Source: Lateolabrax maculatus (taxonomy: Eukaryota; Chordata; Actinopteri; Acropomatiformes; Lateolabracidae). Taken from it: a stretch of 64,000 nucleotides of DNA. Position numbers and translations under genes: made by a program. Below the pieces are notes generated by a model. That model was not told the origin of the DNA. It made no database searches and was given only the letters and a program-made list of their open reading frames with translations. The stretch is from positions 3,422,001 to 3,486,000 of the forward strand of contig CM062211.1 in the NCBI GenBank assembly GCA_031216445.1. The letters are read 5' to 3'. Below are positions 12,392 to 24,569 of this stretch, piece after piece; the first letter of the stretch is position 1; each line of letters starts with the position of its first letter.

Positions 12392-12397
12392 TTTATT
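12392..12397 (-). terminator. Candidate adm2 poly(A) signal (AATAAA on the minus strand)
   Basis: TTTATT on the plus strand reads AATAAA on the minus strand. It is the first canonical signal I find downstream of the adm2 stop, 3.04 kb away. A variant ATTAAA lies closer, at 13269-13274. Mammalian ADM2 transcripts have long 3' UTRs, so either is possible; the assignment is inference. Confidence 0.35.
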
Positions 12398-12585
12398 TTA
12401 CAGAGTGAAGGACATTGTCAAACAGTAACACACACTACAGTTAAGACCTCCTTTCCTACCATAGGTCATGTTGAAGGAGCAGTGGAAAAGATGAGATAAA
12501 TAGTCTTTGGTGACATACAGATATTAACATACAAAGACAACTTAAATACATAACTTTCTTTAAATAGTTTGGCTAAATATATAGA

Positions 12586-12588
<3 letters not shown>

Positions 12589-12634
<46 letters not shown>
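12589..12634 (+). repeat. (AT)n microsatellite
   Basis: Uninterrupted AT dinucleotide run, self-complementary. Confidence 0.96.
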
Positions 12635-12637
<3 letters not shown>

Positions 12638-12639
12638 CA

Positions 12640-15438
12640 GGTGCACACAACGTTCACAGTCATCCTGACGCCACATGGAGTGCACTGACATTTTCAAACA
12701 CATACGCAGACAATCTCAAATGCAACATTTACAAGAGGAACCTCGTCCAACTTTCACAAGTTCATTACAATGAGTGAAATTCAAGAAGCTATCGACACAC
12801 GTGTTTGCATTAAAGTGCTTTCCTGTGACCCTAAAGGAGATCATGTGAATTTCAAATGGGAAATCAGCAAAAAAGAAAAAAAGAAACTACTGAGATATAC
12901 CTGCATATACCTGCATTTACTGTATCTTACAAAAGACAAACATTTTACACTCTGGCTCTGCACTTATTCCTCTTTGCGATAGAGAGTCATGAAAGCTCTG
13001 GATGTTTCTATGGGGAGGTATTTAGCGGTCTTGCACAGTTTGCTCACGCAACTCGGCATGACGCAACATCTGACGTTACAAAAAACATACTGAGCATAAA
13101 AAAAAGACTGAGCGCACAATGGTCCATAGCGCAGATCAAACACAGGAGATAAGTGTCCCGATAGGCTACGCACAGCGGCTCAAACACACACTCACAGTTG
13201 TGTGTGTGAAATAGTACATTTTAAAAAGTAGAGAGATTCACCAGGGTGTTAGAGCGTTTGAAAAGCCTTTTAATGATCCGTCACGAGACATTGATTAGGT
13301 CCATTACAGCAGAGAGAATGGCATGTTTCACCTCAGCAAGTCTTTGAACAGATTAGATTTAAGACTAAGGGGCCACTGATTATTACCCTGTGACCTCCAG
13401 GCCCCCATGATTACAGACAGAAGAGAAAAGAGAAACTGAAATGAACTAGGCTAAAGACACAAAGTAAAATCAGAAAACACAGATTAGGATATAAAAGAAT
13501 ACATTATTATATGATGCAGATCACATACTGTAAAGTCATTCGATTTGTCAAGTATTGCCAGGTATTTGGTGAGTTTAAAACTAATGCTCTTAGGAATACC
13601 AAACTTTCATGTTTGTGAAATGACATGCACAATAGCAAAGGCTAAAATACTCCTGTGACTGAACAATTAATAATGTGCACATAAATCAGAGAGTGGGGCA
13701 ACAGTCTGGCCTGTATTCCTACGATGAAACTACTACTCTGCAAGTTAAGATCAGGCTGCAATATAGTAAAGTATTGGAATAGAAGTTAAGAAGTATGTAA
13801 ATAATATGTAATATACTTATATAATTGTGGGTTTTATAGGTATGGTTGCATTTTTTGGAAAGTTTAAGGCCTGTCAAATTTTGGCATGCTTGATAAGTAG
13901 AACTCGACTGCAGTTATTTTCAGTCCGTCGTCCGCCCACCATTTTAGAGACGGATAAACTTAGAGAAAAGGAAATGTCAGGGCATGTATTTTTGATGGTG
14001 CCATGCTATTTTGTGTACAAATTTGAAATTGGGCACCCTTACACCTAACATTTTGGTCGCTGTGGTTTCTCATCAGAAACCCGCAATGTAACAGTAGAGC
14101 TTTTGGCTGTCGTCTCAGGACTAATTAAAACTCATTTAACATAGTATATGTGAACTACATGGGGACCTTTTTTGGTGAGCCGTCCCTTCAATATCTGCAA
14201 ACTTCAAGGCTGTTTGTGTGCATATGTGTGGAAGCCACATGCATGGTCTTTATATTTAGTGTTGAATGTGCAAACCATGGGAAGCTCAGGGCCCCCTCTC
14301 CTGCTGTGGCGGTACCTATGATTGAAGTGATTAGGTCAGGGTTGATTAAACTGCTGTCAACCCAAAGTCCTGACTTACAAGGAAAACTTATGAATCACGT
14401 GAAAAGGCTAATATTTCAGGTTTGGCCTCCAGCAGAAAAAATGCCAGCAGTGGTGCAACGGAGCCCTGATCCAAGGCTTCAAGGTCACTCTGCCACCTAC
14501 TGTGTTTGCCAACAGGCCACTATAATGCAACATTGTAACTGATCCTTTGGGGTAGTCAGTTTCTGTGTAGATTCCTTTCGGGGCTCTGGGTGCTGACCCA
14601 CTCCTTTTTCATTTCCAGCGTGGAGTTTATGTTGCTCCTGACTTAGAATGCTCTTAAACTCGGGTGTAACCCAAGCGCTGTGGCTGGTTTCGAATGTAAA
14701 CTGTGGTCCTGAAACACAAAGTCCTGCTGAGTGACAAATTCCCAGTGCAACTGAAAGCTCGTGGAATATTCGAGGGATGTCAGTGTTCACATTGAAATTG
14801 TACATGCAGTTGTGAAATGACCTGGGAGTTCCAAAGTTGATGGGAGGGGGCACCAAAAAAGAGGTAAAAGGGTTCATCGGGTCATTTACGGGGTCTTTTG
14901 GAATACATTGGTTTTGACAGGGATCCAGTTCTGAGTGCGGGCTGAAATCCACATTAGGGGCTTAGGTGTTTGATCAATGATCCGCGGGATAACCACCACT
15001 GGGGAGGTCATTTGGCAGACAGGACCAGGCCGCTGGATGGTGTTGAGGACAAGCCTTCATTCTTACATTAACAGGATTAAGATGTCAAACTGAGGCCTCT
15101 TGAGCGTTCAGCGTGGGGGAAACCGAAAAGCCTTTGACGAGACTTTGAACGTCCTTCAAAAGGCGAACGTTCTCAGGACAGTGGGAGATATCGAATTAGG
15201 GGTTTCAAAGAGGATTCAGTCAGTCATGATCTTGAATTGGAATCTTCAAATCCATAAATAAGCACAAAAAGTTGAGAGGCACAATAGTCTTTTATGAGGA
15301 GTATAATTGTCATTTTGAGATAGATAAACAAATGGACTATATCAAACTCTAATTCAAAGGCTACCAGTAACACATTAAGAGATAAATAAATGGAGATATA
15401 GATGGACTTGCTGTGGGTGTCTGGAGGTGTCAACTAGC
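12640..15438 (-). other. Region downstream of the adm2 stop: possible 3' UTR
   Basis: No independent gene is supported. If adm2 uses the ATTAAA at 13269-13274 or the AATAAA at 12392-12397, most of this block is its 3' UTR. It contains a 151-codon minus-strand open frame (14497-14952) without recognisable domains. I see no miox exons here, although miox follows ADM2 in human. Confidence 0.4.
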
Positions 15439-15853
15439 TCATCCATAACTATGGGGGCTCCTGGGGTTGATGGGGGATGAGTCTTCTCTGCCACTCTGAC
15501 CAATGAGCTGATAGAGCCGGTGGCTCAGGTTCTGCACTTGGCAGGTTCCCAGGACGCAACCCACTCTCATCAGCTGGGCATGGTGGGGGTAATGGTGACC
15601 ACCTCGCGATCCAGAGTGGGCGTGGCGACGAGCTCTGAGCGCCCTCCTCTCCATCTGCGAGGCCTCAGTGGGCCGTGCCCATGCCAGGCTCGGCGAAGCT
15701 GTTCTCGCCCCTGAAGCCGGCGGGTGTCTCAGGAAACCGGGCAGCCATTTTGGGGGATGGCTGGGGGCTGGAGAGGGGACAGCCATGTGAGTCTGGCCTC
15801 CTGACATCGAGACTTTATCCTCTCTCTGGTCGATGAGCTTGAGGAGGTCCAGC
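15439..15853 (-). CDS. adm2: adm2 coding exon 2 (propeptide and mature intermedin)
   Basis: The exon begins after CTCCTCAG at 15854 and runs to TGA at 15439-15441. The propeptide starts RLDLLKLIDQRED and is proline-rich in the middle. It then has basic processing sites RR and RARR just before the mature peptide. This is the exon that fixes the identity of the gene. Confidence 0.95.
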
Positions 15854-18800
15854 CTGAGGAGAAAAGAGAAATCTGATGAAAAATTGTCCTGGCGGGGTGT
15901 GAGGATCATTCATTAATTGGGAATCACACAACATCAAAAATGCAGCGTCGAAATGATGTGTTGAGCTACAAATGTAACATGTTACAGCTAAAAGAGCAGA
16001 GAAGAGACAAAATGAAGGAGAATGCTGGTGCCTGGATAATTTGAGGAGGCTCAATTCCTAAACTCAGGTCACCACAACTTGCAGCCATACTAGCAACTGT
16101 GTACTATGGCACAGCATTGCGTTGAGCTAAATGCTAATGCTAACAGGCTCACAATGACAATGTTATGTGATGGCGCCGAATGATGCCGCTAGATGAAAAG
16201 TTAAGGGATCGCCAAAGTTATTGCAATTCATCCTGGGCTCGACGTAAATCTGTGTTCAATCATGTTTCACGACAATCTCGATATCCGTGGAGACATTTTA
16301 AAAAAAAGATCAAAAAATGTCAACGTCCTGGTGGCGCTGGAGGAAAAGTCAGGGAATCACCAAAGTCACCAGGCTTCATCCTCTGGGGATGTCAATCCAT
16401 CCAGGAGTTGTTGCGATATTTCGGTCTGGACCAAAGTGGTGGACTGACAGACCAGCATTGCCATTCAGAGGTTAGTATGGCTCATTACTGTTGCACCCAT
16501 GGATAAAACAGGGATATAATGAGGATAAAAAAGGTTTTTAGATAAAAAGACCTTTGGTCATGCATGCACCCACCAGCATTGTTACTATAACAACTAATGT
16601 TGTAAGGGCACTAGTAATTCTGCTGAAATCCGATTAGTCGTGCAAAGCAGCTTTGATGAACAAATAATTTTTGCCTGCTGCCTGAACACAGCATGGCTCT
16701 TTGCACAGTCACCCATCCATGTGGACACCACGCTCATCTCTTAATGCATGACATAAAAGTTAATGGCTTTTCACATGTTGCCTAAAACAACATGTGCTCT
16801 GAGTCAGCCTCGCTTATTACATTATCCAATCAAAACCTGCAACCCGCTGCATTTTAATGCCCAGCTGTAGCGGTAGCTATGGGAGATTTAGCCTGGCCAG
16901 CCATGTCTCAGAGGTGCTGATGGGCTCCAGAGGACAACATTAAAATCTCAGCTGAGAGATAAAGCTAAGGGCTGGTGTTAGATTAGATTAGTTTTAAATT
17001 ATATTGTGTTGCTCAAAGCATTGAAAAATTCCATTTAAAAAATTCAACAGTAGTTGACAGCGAGCTCTGCGGATTGTCCAGAGCAACTAGGATATTGTTT
17101 CGGGAAAGATAAGATTCTTCTGAATTATGCAAGTTCAGTTCTTGCGCACTTGGTTCTTACTTAGGTATTTAGGCTTGATGCAGAAATCTCAAAGAAGAAA
17201 AAAATAAATAAGATGGGCAGGTTGTGCAGCGCGGTGGACCAGCGGGTACGGGCCGTTCAGTAAACACACACGCCGACCAACTCGCCATCTGTTCGTTGTT
17301 TGACAAAGACAGCCGCTTCTTACAACTTGACCCTGCAGCTCCTCGCTAAACTGTCCCCGCTGTGTTTGCACAGCACAGTGTGACTCAAGTCCCTGAGTGT
17401 TAGCCCATCACCACCATCAAGGTCAGGGAGAAGTAAATAGGAAAGTGCTGTTGCACCTGGCAGCCAGTGGAGAGTAAGGATGAAAATGTTAAATGTTAGC
17501 AATAGATTCTTCTTTTGTCTTCAGGTTTAAATACAGCATCAGGGCAAATATATCTCCTGTTTGCTTTTCTGAGTCGAAAGGAAAAAATCTTCCACTGCTT
17601 CAGGTTTGGCACTATTTCCCCATGGCCTGGGAGGCAGAAGCCACGGTTGATCTAATTATAAAAAGTGTGTTCCACTTGTGAAATGCTGACTCATGTTATT
17701 TCACCGTGAAGGCAGTCTTGACTCTTGAGAAGTTGTCTTACAGACATCTTACAGTCTATGGTGGGTTTGGGATTCCTCTGTGAAATGTGAAGCTTTTGGT
17801 TTATTCATATCAGCTGCTGACTCACTGGTGGTAGCTTGTAGGAGACCTGCTGTCCAACAGTGGCAGTGGCTGAATAAATAGTTGCGTAACGCCAGGCCAC
17901 AGGCGGAGGCAAGCACTATTTCCAGGACAGGCTCGGTGTGCCATGGTGCCACATCACCAAAGTTACACCCACCTGGTCTGCAGAGTGAATGTCACGTTTG
18001 ATTGCACAGGAAAGCTATTCACATGGGTCACAAAGCAGCAGTGGTGGCCCTACACCAGCCACAGAATGAATATCATATAACAGGATGTGTATACTTCTAT
18101 ATGTATATTTACTTTATCTGCATAGTGTTTTTGCTGTTTTTGAACTGTTTTAAGGGATGGATTTAAAGTTGGTGATACTTGATGTGATTTTTACTCTAAC
18201 GTTATTCTTCTACACAAGACAGAACTGTAATCTGTGGTATGGATGACTCCTTTTTTTTTTAAATTTGGATTCTGGAGGTCAAACTCATTCTGTCTAAAGT
18301 AGGAACACTTTATACCCCGGCCTGGATTAATCCACTAGGAGGCCCCGTCTGTTTAAAAAGTTACCCGTGGGCCCTGTAGTTGCCTCTTTAAAGGAACGGC
18401 CCCTATCATTTCAGTATGTACGGTGTTTTATTGGTGTATACAGTAAGATAAATGACCAAAAACTAATTGCCATGCAACAAACCTGGAGCCTTTGGGCCCC
18501 AGAGGGTCTGGAACTCTGGTGCAGTTGCCCGGTTTGCCTGATTGGTAATCTTTGTTTGTTTGGCTTTGTTTATACCGTGTATGAGTTGTAGAATCTGTGG
18601 AGAATGTAAAAAAGCTTTACCCTTGCTTTCCAGCAATGTTAATGGCTGTGTGAAGTATGTGTAATGGAGGGCAAAGCCAAGGCCAAGCAAGTCTGAGTCA
18701 GCCTGCCCAGAAGAGCTCCAGTTACATCCTCTTCAAAAAGACTTTGGACTGCTATGCTTTTTTCTCCCAGAAGTTAAAAGAATCTTGCAGTAGAGAACTC

Positions 18801-21800
18801 TTTCACTGTGTTACATTTGATTTAACAAGACTAATTTGGCTTTTACGAGCCTAATCCCACAACTCTACAGTAATGGAGATCTCCATGACTGGCAAACGAT
18901 CAAAGATATCCAAGCTGCTTTGTCTTTAATTGTTCAGCCTGCTCTGGTTTTCCGATGCCTTGCATAGTCTTAGCTTAAGGGCTTTGAACTAAAATTCCTT
19001 TTGACTGAAGATGATTTCTTAGGATTTTACAGTTCGATAAAAAGCCAAACTGATCCCCTCGTGCTGCCTTGTTTGGTTTACTTTTGTATTAACCTCACAG
19101 CATTGCTGCCTTTAAGGCGAGGAATCAGGACAGGACTCTCCCCATGTTGATGGCAACTTTAACTGCCGTGCTTTCCCTGCAGAAGGTAAGCCGTCCCTTG
19201 CCCTAAGGCTGCATTCACACCAAATCAGGTAGCCTATCCGCCGCAGCCTAAATGGACTACCACAAATAAATGCAGCTTTGTCTCCTTTTGGAGAAAGAAA
19301 AAACCGACATCACGCTACGGTGGCCAATCATATAATCAGGCAATCTGACCGGAAGCCACCCGCAGGATGAAGGACCTTGTTTACCATGTAGCATTGTAGC
19401 ATTCCACTGTTTACTGAGACCCTGTGAAGATGGAAGAGAGACGGACTGGTTTGTGTCCATCTGTTTGAGTTTGTGGACAGGAAATGGAGGTTAAGGCCTG
19501 GGTCGGGGGTTAAAGTTCTTCTTCATTTTCTTTTTTGTTTGTTAATGTTGGTTGGCAAACTGAATTTATATGCATTGCTGCCACCTTCTGGATGGGGTGG
19601 GGGGGGGCTTAAAGTTCAAGACATGACATCACACAAATGGGCCATGTAGTTACAACCCTGCATTAATCGACGCAACGCCTAATGTCGTGGGAATGCAGCT
19701 TAAGTTTCCAATTCCAACATTGGAAACGTGTGGGGGAAGGAATTTCTGAGGCCATTCGACCAACCCCAAGTACTGCTGGTGAAGTATACTGGCGTCTTAA
19801 CTATAATTCCAACCCTAACCCTAACCCTGCTGAGAGTAAGCCCTGCCTCACCCTAACCCTAGTACCATGCTGCTGATACACTACATGATTACCAGAGTGG
19901 CTGAAGCTTACCAAAGGGCAGCCTTAATCAGCAGTAAATATGGCACATTCATTTGTAATCTCCCGCTACGTAACAGTTGGGAGATTGTTTTTAGCAGGAA
20001 GCAGGACTAAAATAAAGGAAAGGTGATTTATGTTGCACTAAACACTGGTGTTACTTTCTCTGGGCGCAGTTCTGCTTTCATAACCCACTCGGTGTGATGT
20101 GTATGCAAGCACAACTGGACAATGAGCATACTTTGGAGGGCCAGTAAATTACACGGATAGACAGGATGCCAAGTTAAAAACTATGTGTCTGCTCTGAAAC
20201 CACATCATTGCAATGCGAGTAGACAAAACACTCACAATCGGCACATCAAACAACAGCGGCTGTTTTCCTCTCCCCTCAGAAGCTGTCTTTGTTTCCCTTA
20301 AGCCTTCTGATCCACACCCCAACTATAAGCTACACTTCTTATACTGTATATATATATATACACAGCATACATACGCGTTCATCCCTCCACAACGGCGTGG
20401 CTTTCTGTGTGGAATGGAAACCCGCTCTTTAAGGATGTGGAAGGTGGAATTTAGGTCTTAGCCATTAATCCACAGTGGAATTCTCTGCCTCCTTGGTCGC
20501 AGCTCCTCCTCACCCTCCTCAACTTTAGCCTGGGTTTGGTCAGATTGACCCCCCTGGAGCCATACGACGTACGTTTACACAGTACATATATCTCCGAGCC
20601 AAAATTCCTGTTTACAACATTCAACGAATTAAAGAAGACATACGAGAGGAGGCCTCTCTTGAGATGATTTACAACATAGGCAATCCTGGTTTCAATCATT
20701 CTGCAGGCATAAAAGTGGTTTTCTGAGAATGTATACGCGTTTAAGAGAGAGTAATGTTCTTGTTGTTCGTTGATAGGGCGTAAACATGTCAGAATATAGA
20801 TAGCAAATCAAGTTGCTCAACAAACATCAACAAGGCAGGAAGCCACCCTGTGCGAAATGAATTCAGTCTGTTTCACAGGTAAATATTATGTTAAGAGTAT
20901 CTATGTTGGACGTCTGAACGCCACGCAGTTCAAATCCACGCTTGTAAGTGTGGGTTAATGATTTAACTGATTCAGTCGTTTCGGGAAAAACATGACTCTA
21001 TTTGGCCTTGAAAAGGTTCGAACAAACTTGTGCCCAGGACATATACACACACAGACTGATTTGTCATGTAATTTAACCCTGGTACAGACAGAGCAGAATG
21101 GGTCCATGCAACAAAAGCTTGACCGCAAACCAACTTTACATGTACTCCGTCTCGAAGCAATGAGCTGCTTCCCACTTCTGGAATCTGTATTGTAAAGCCG
21201 CTTCGCTGCTAAAGCCATATTTAAACTTGTTTGGCTGTGGACCCCGCTATTTTCCCTTACAAAAAAAAACCCCTCAAGACGTTATGTAAAAAACAACAAT
21301 GAAGGGTAAGTGTTGCGTGCGATCCGGAGAACATGCAATTTCTCCTTTTTTGGAAAGCGCCCATCAGGCATTGTCACAGCGTCTTAGTGGGATTTAGTCG
21401 TGTCCTTATCAGGACAAATAGGGACAACATGGACGCAAATACAGGACAGGGAAGGAATGACAGACATGTGAGCTCAGACACACTCCACTGCGCCCAACAG
21501 GACAAAAGAATGTAGAGTAGTCCTCTCTGTTGATATCTTGCTGTCAGTATCTGATGGTAACGGAACATGATGTGCTCTATGGAGTAAAGAGAGCAGGGAG
21601 AATTTACTGGCCTAATAAAAGCCAGACAGCACATTTATGAGAGATGTGCAAAGTGAGAAATGTGGCGGCTTGTGTAGCAGGAGGAGTGACGGGGGAGGGA
21701 AATCTCTTACCGTTTTGTCAGAGCTAAGTATATTTGTATCAATCAAGTCTATTTGTCACATGTAATCAAATAAATCCCAGTGTAATCCCGCCAGTTTCTT

Positions 21801-24569
21801 CAAATTGTGCATAAAAAAAGAGACCAGAGACCCTCGGTGAGTGTATTTACATGCTCACCTAACAAGAATCAACTTCAGGTATGCGATTTGAAGAAATGTG
21901 ATTTCTTTACTGGGATTTAGTCAAAATTTATCAATCTATGAGATGTCTGCTCTAAAGAAGGTGTCCAGGTGCCTGCAGAGGAAAAAACACATTTTCCCGC
22001 TACCTTCTACCCCGAGCTGCGTTGCTTTTGACTTGGATGGGTGCACCAAAGGACACAGTTGTGTTCATGGTGGGAAGCCATTGAGGGATTGTGATCTTGT
22101 TGCTGTATTAGTGACTTCTGCTGGTTGGTCGGGGCTTATCTGAGGTTAAAACTCTGTGGTGAGATTAAAATTTTACTGTGGTTGTAATATGAAAATCCAA
22201 ACAAAGAAAAAAAACGAATTAGGCGTGCAAAAAAAAAAAAATTAAAACAACGTAGAACAAAGATTAAATGTAGATGACCAAGGGAAGACAAATCAAATAC
22301 ATGCCAGTTGGGACTCCAGCCAAAATTGGAATGGCGACATTACTCAATGTTTTGGTGAGATATGAGGGAGTCTAATTATACAACTAATACATTTTTACTT
22401 TTTTAATCCCACTTCTCTCTTACTGAGAGATAGAAAAGAGCAACGATGACCAATGCTGAGATGAGACAGAGATGGGAATGATGGGAGATTACAATACTGG
22501 GCAGGTGTAGTGAAGGAGGCCGGAGCAACACAAACACAGAGTGGATACTGGAGCATGGCTTTCCTTTATTTTGGTTCGGTTACACTGTTTTATCATCAGT
22601 ATTAGATGTTAAGTGCTTTCTTTAAAATCCTTGCTTTTCTTCCAACCGCTTTCACCCCTGCCCTACTGTAAGATCTGACACATCACTAACTGTTGTCAAT
22701 CACAAGCTGCAAGTTGCAGCTTGCGTGTTGCAGATTTGATGAAACAGGACCGCTGGCTTGAATCCAGCTTGCCGTCTTTGTTGCATTACCCCAAAATAAT
22801 CTAAACAAAATGATAATGTTGCCGATGACAATATCACACCTTCCCCGTAAACACCACCGGTAACACCAATTCAGGATTTCTGAGTCCATGTTTTTGTCAG
22901 TCAACAGTTGCTTTGCTCAGTCACAGCTCGGAGGTGATGCGTGCTGGATGGACTGTAGAGGATGTTCAGAGTAGGACTTCAGAGGCCCCACACCCCTCCC
23001 AGTGCTGACAATGAGCCAGCAGCTGTGGATCCAAAATCCACCAGCAGAGGGCATTCACACACCAACTCATCCACATTCCTCTCTAGTGCTCAACAAAGCA
23101 ACACCACACACGTATTGCATCGCTGGCAGGCCTCCCTAACACATCAGGGCTGACTGTACTGCATGTGTGTTGGACTGTTAGTAATCAAACCAACCGTTGT
23201 GCTGTTGCCTAATGTTTTATGCAGGGCTTTGTGATTAAAAGCTCTGCCACTTAAGGGGTGGAAAAGTACAGGTGCCACTCGAGTAATGTTCCCTTACAAG
23301 ATCCTTCACAATAGTCCATGCTGGTATTTCTGGCTGGGCTATTCATGGAGACAAACTGGTTTTCCCACCTCGGAAATAACAGTTATCCGTACAGAATCCC
23401 AGGGAGATTAAGCCAAACAAAACCTATAAATCTATAAACAGTTATCACGGGACGGGTGGCGGATCAGGAGGTGGAGGTGGGAGAAGCAGCGTAAAGGAGA
23501 GAAACATCATTCTGAAAAATGTTTGAACCGCGTAATAGTGATACCAATAAACTGACTTGGCACCGTCACTGACAAGAGTCAGATATGGGTCACATTTACT
23601 GGAGATCTGCTGTAAAATGTAGAATGCAAGTTCCCATCTCACATCATAAACTGCGTGACCTCGTGATCAGTTTCTTTAAACTTTGGCCTGTTTTTACACT
23701 TCACTAACAAGAGGAGTGATATCCTACCACAGATAGATAATAAAAACTAAAACAACTTGCTGCTGTTAGAAACACTGTAAGGCTACACCACATAATCCCA
23801 AAAAAAAAAAAAATTCTAGAAATAAAATGGATTTTCCTCTGGTTGGGTCTTTTCAATGTTTAAAATAGTTCTAATGGTTTATTTGAATAGGAAATAGCGG
23901 TGCCTGACAGCTGGCCTGCTCTCCAGCGGCGTCCAGGACAGATAAAGTGTTTTATTGTACCAGGGGAAAGGCTCTGACCTTGTCTACAGTATCCACTATC
24001 TGCCCTGCTGTGATTTACTACACCGGCTGAACACAGCCAGCAAATATTATCCTCGAACGTCACGTTTGGAGAGAAAGTGAAAGTCTAATGAAAGGAAGTC
24101 TAATGTCACATTTGTGTCCGCTCACTTTAAACCGCGGACAAACTGCGCACATCTGGAGAAACGACCCCGCTCGTTGGCTCATAATAACAGAAGGTAGGCT
24201 ACGTCCACATTAAAGGATACTGTCATTAAAAAAAAAAAAGACGTGGTCAACACATCCTTTAATACCCGATAACGACATTATAGCTCATTTACATTTTATA
24301 ATGAATAACCACCAACCACGCAGGTCAAAGCGTGATTTTTAAATGAAATGAATGAAATGAATGCGGGTCCTGGTGCGGATATTCGCTGTTTTTTAAGGGT
24401 CCCGCTCAGCCAATCAGAAGCGAGGAGCGGGTCTCCGCGCTGAATAAAGTCGCGGGCCGGTGAGCGCGTCTTACCTGGCGGTGTCGGGACGCTCCCCGGC
24501 CGGCAGCGCCTGCAGCTGCTGGAGGCAAACCAGGCTGATGCAATACACAATGAGCGGGAGAAGGGACAT
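15439..24569 (-). CDS. adm2: Adrenomedullin 2 / intermedin prohormone (two coding exons)
   Basis: Joining 24569-24475 to 15853-15439 gives a 169-residue preprohormone. Exon 1 encodes the start and a secretory signal peptide (MSLLPLIVYCISLVCLQQLQ, cleavage probably near QALPAG). Exon 2 encodes the propeptide and the mature hormone. The splice is phase 2 (AG|G gives Arg) with donor GTAAGA and acceptor TTCTCCTCAG. The mature region has the calcitonin/CGRP-family ring CVLGTC, the intermedin block QVQNLSHRLYQLIGQSGR and the C-terminus PHSYG. The terminal glycine before the stop is the amidation donor, giving Tyr-NH2. Intermedin signals through the calcitonin-receptor-like receptor with RAMPs and acts as a vasodilator and on fluid balance. 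The gene lies head to head with sbf1, as in human. Fish can carry two adm2 paralogues (a and b); I cannot tell which this is. Confidence 0.94.
15445..15624 (-). other. adm2: Predicted mature intermedin peptide (60 residues, amidated)
   Basis: Cleavage after RARR at 15625-15636 would release HAHSGSRGGHHYPHHAQLMR and the following 40 residues, ending in PHSY with amidation from the next Gly (15442-15444). Cysteines at peptide positions 23 and 28 form the six-residue ring. Human intermedin has an additional Arg-Arg just before its 47-residue form; here the corresponding stretch SRGGHHYPHH has no dibasic pair, so a single longer peptide is expected. The cleavage position is inferred. Confidence 0.75.
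16090..16500 (+). repeat. High-copy percomorph repeat (GCTAA/TGGTGGCGCTAGAGGAAAAGTCAGGG family)
   Basis: Contains TGAGCTAAATGCTAATGCTAACAGGCTCACAATGACAATG. It then has two related blocks: GATGAAAAGTTAAGGGATCGCCAAAGTTATTGCAATTCATCCTGG, and GTGGCGCTGGAGGAAAAGTCAGGGAATCACCAAAGTCACCAGG with CAATCCATCCAGGAGTTGTTG and GGACCAAAGTGGTGGACTGAC. I recognise this arrangement from a very abundant non-coding repeat of percomorph fishes, in which the AAAGTCAGGG block occurs in tandem. The 108-codon open frame across it is a by-product. Confidence 0.8.
19811..19862 (+). repeat. Short interstitial telomere-like (CCCTAA)n repeats
   Basis: CCAACCCTAACCCTAACCCTGC, then CACCCTAACCCTAG about 20 bases later. Far too short to be a telomere end. 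Confidence 0.85.
24475..24569 (-). CDS. adm2: adm2 coding exon 1 (signal peptide)
   Basis: The ATG at 24569 opens 31 codons plus two bases, ending in GCCAG|GTAAGA. The N-terminus is hydrophobic and leucine-rich, followed by QALPAGERPDTA, as in fish intermedin precursors. The surrounding 200 bp is GC-rich. The 5' acceptor of this exon is not obvious; CAG at about 24592 or an AG further upstream, behind a T-rich tract at about 24645-24690, could serve. Confidence 0.92.

Larger units (their letters stand above)
15854..24474 (-). other. adm2: adm2 intron (8.6 kb)
   Basis: Lies between the two coding exons with matching phase 2 borders. It contains a percomorph dispersed repeat near its 3' end (16.1-16.5 kb), short interstitial CCCTAA repeats at 19.8 kb and several A/T homopolymers. 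I see no nested gene; open frames of up to 108 codons have no family resemblance or are repeat-derived. Confidence 0.8.

Noticed and set aside
1..14500. miox or other genes that follow ADM2 in human
   Set aside because: I looked for the HD-domain blocks of inositol oxygenase on the minus strand and saw none, so synteny beyond adm2 is not supported here.
16180..16506. 108-codon frame as a gene
   Set aside because: It lies entirely within a recognised high-copy repeat.
19811..19862. Chromosome end
   Set aside because: Only a few CCCTAA units, flanked by the adm2 intron on both sides.
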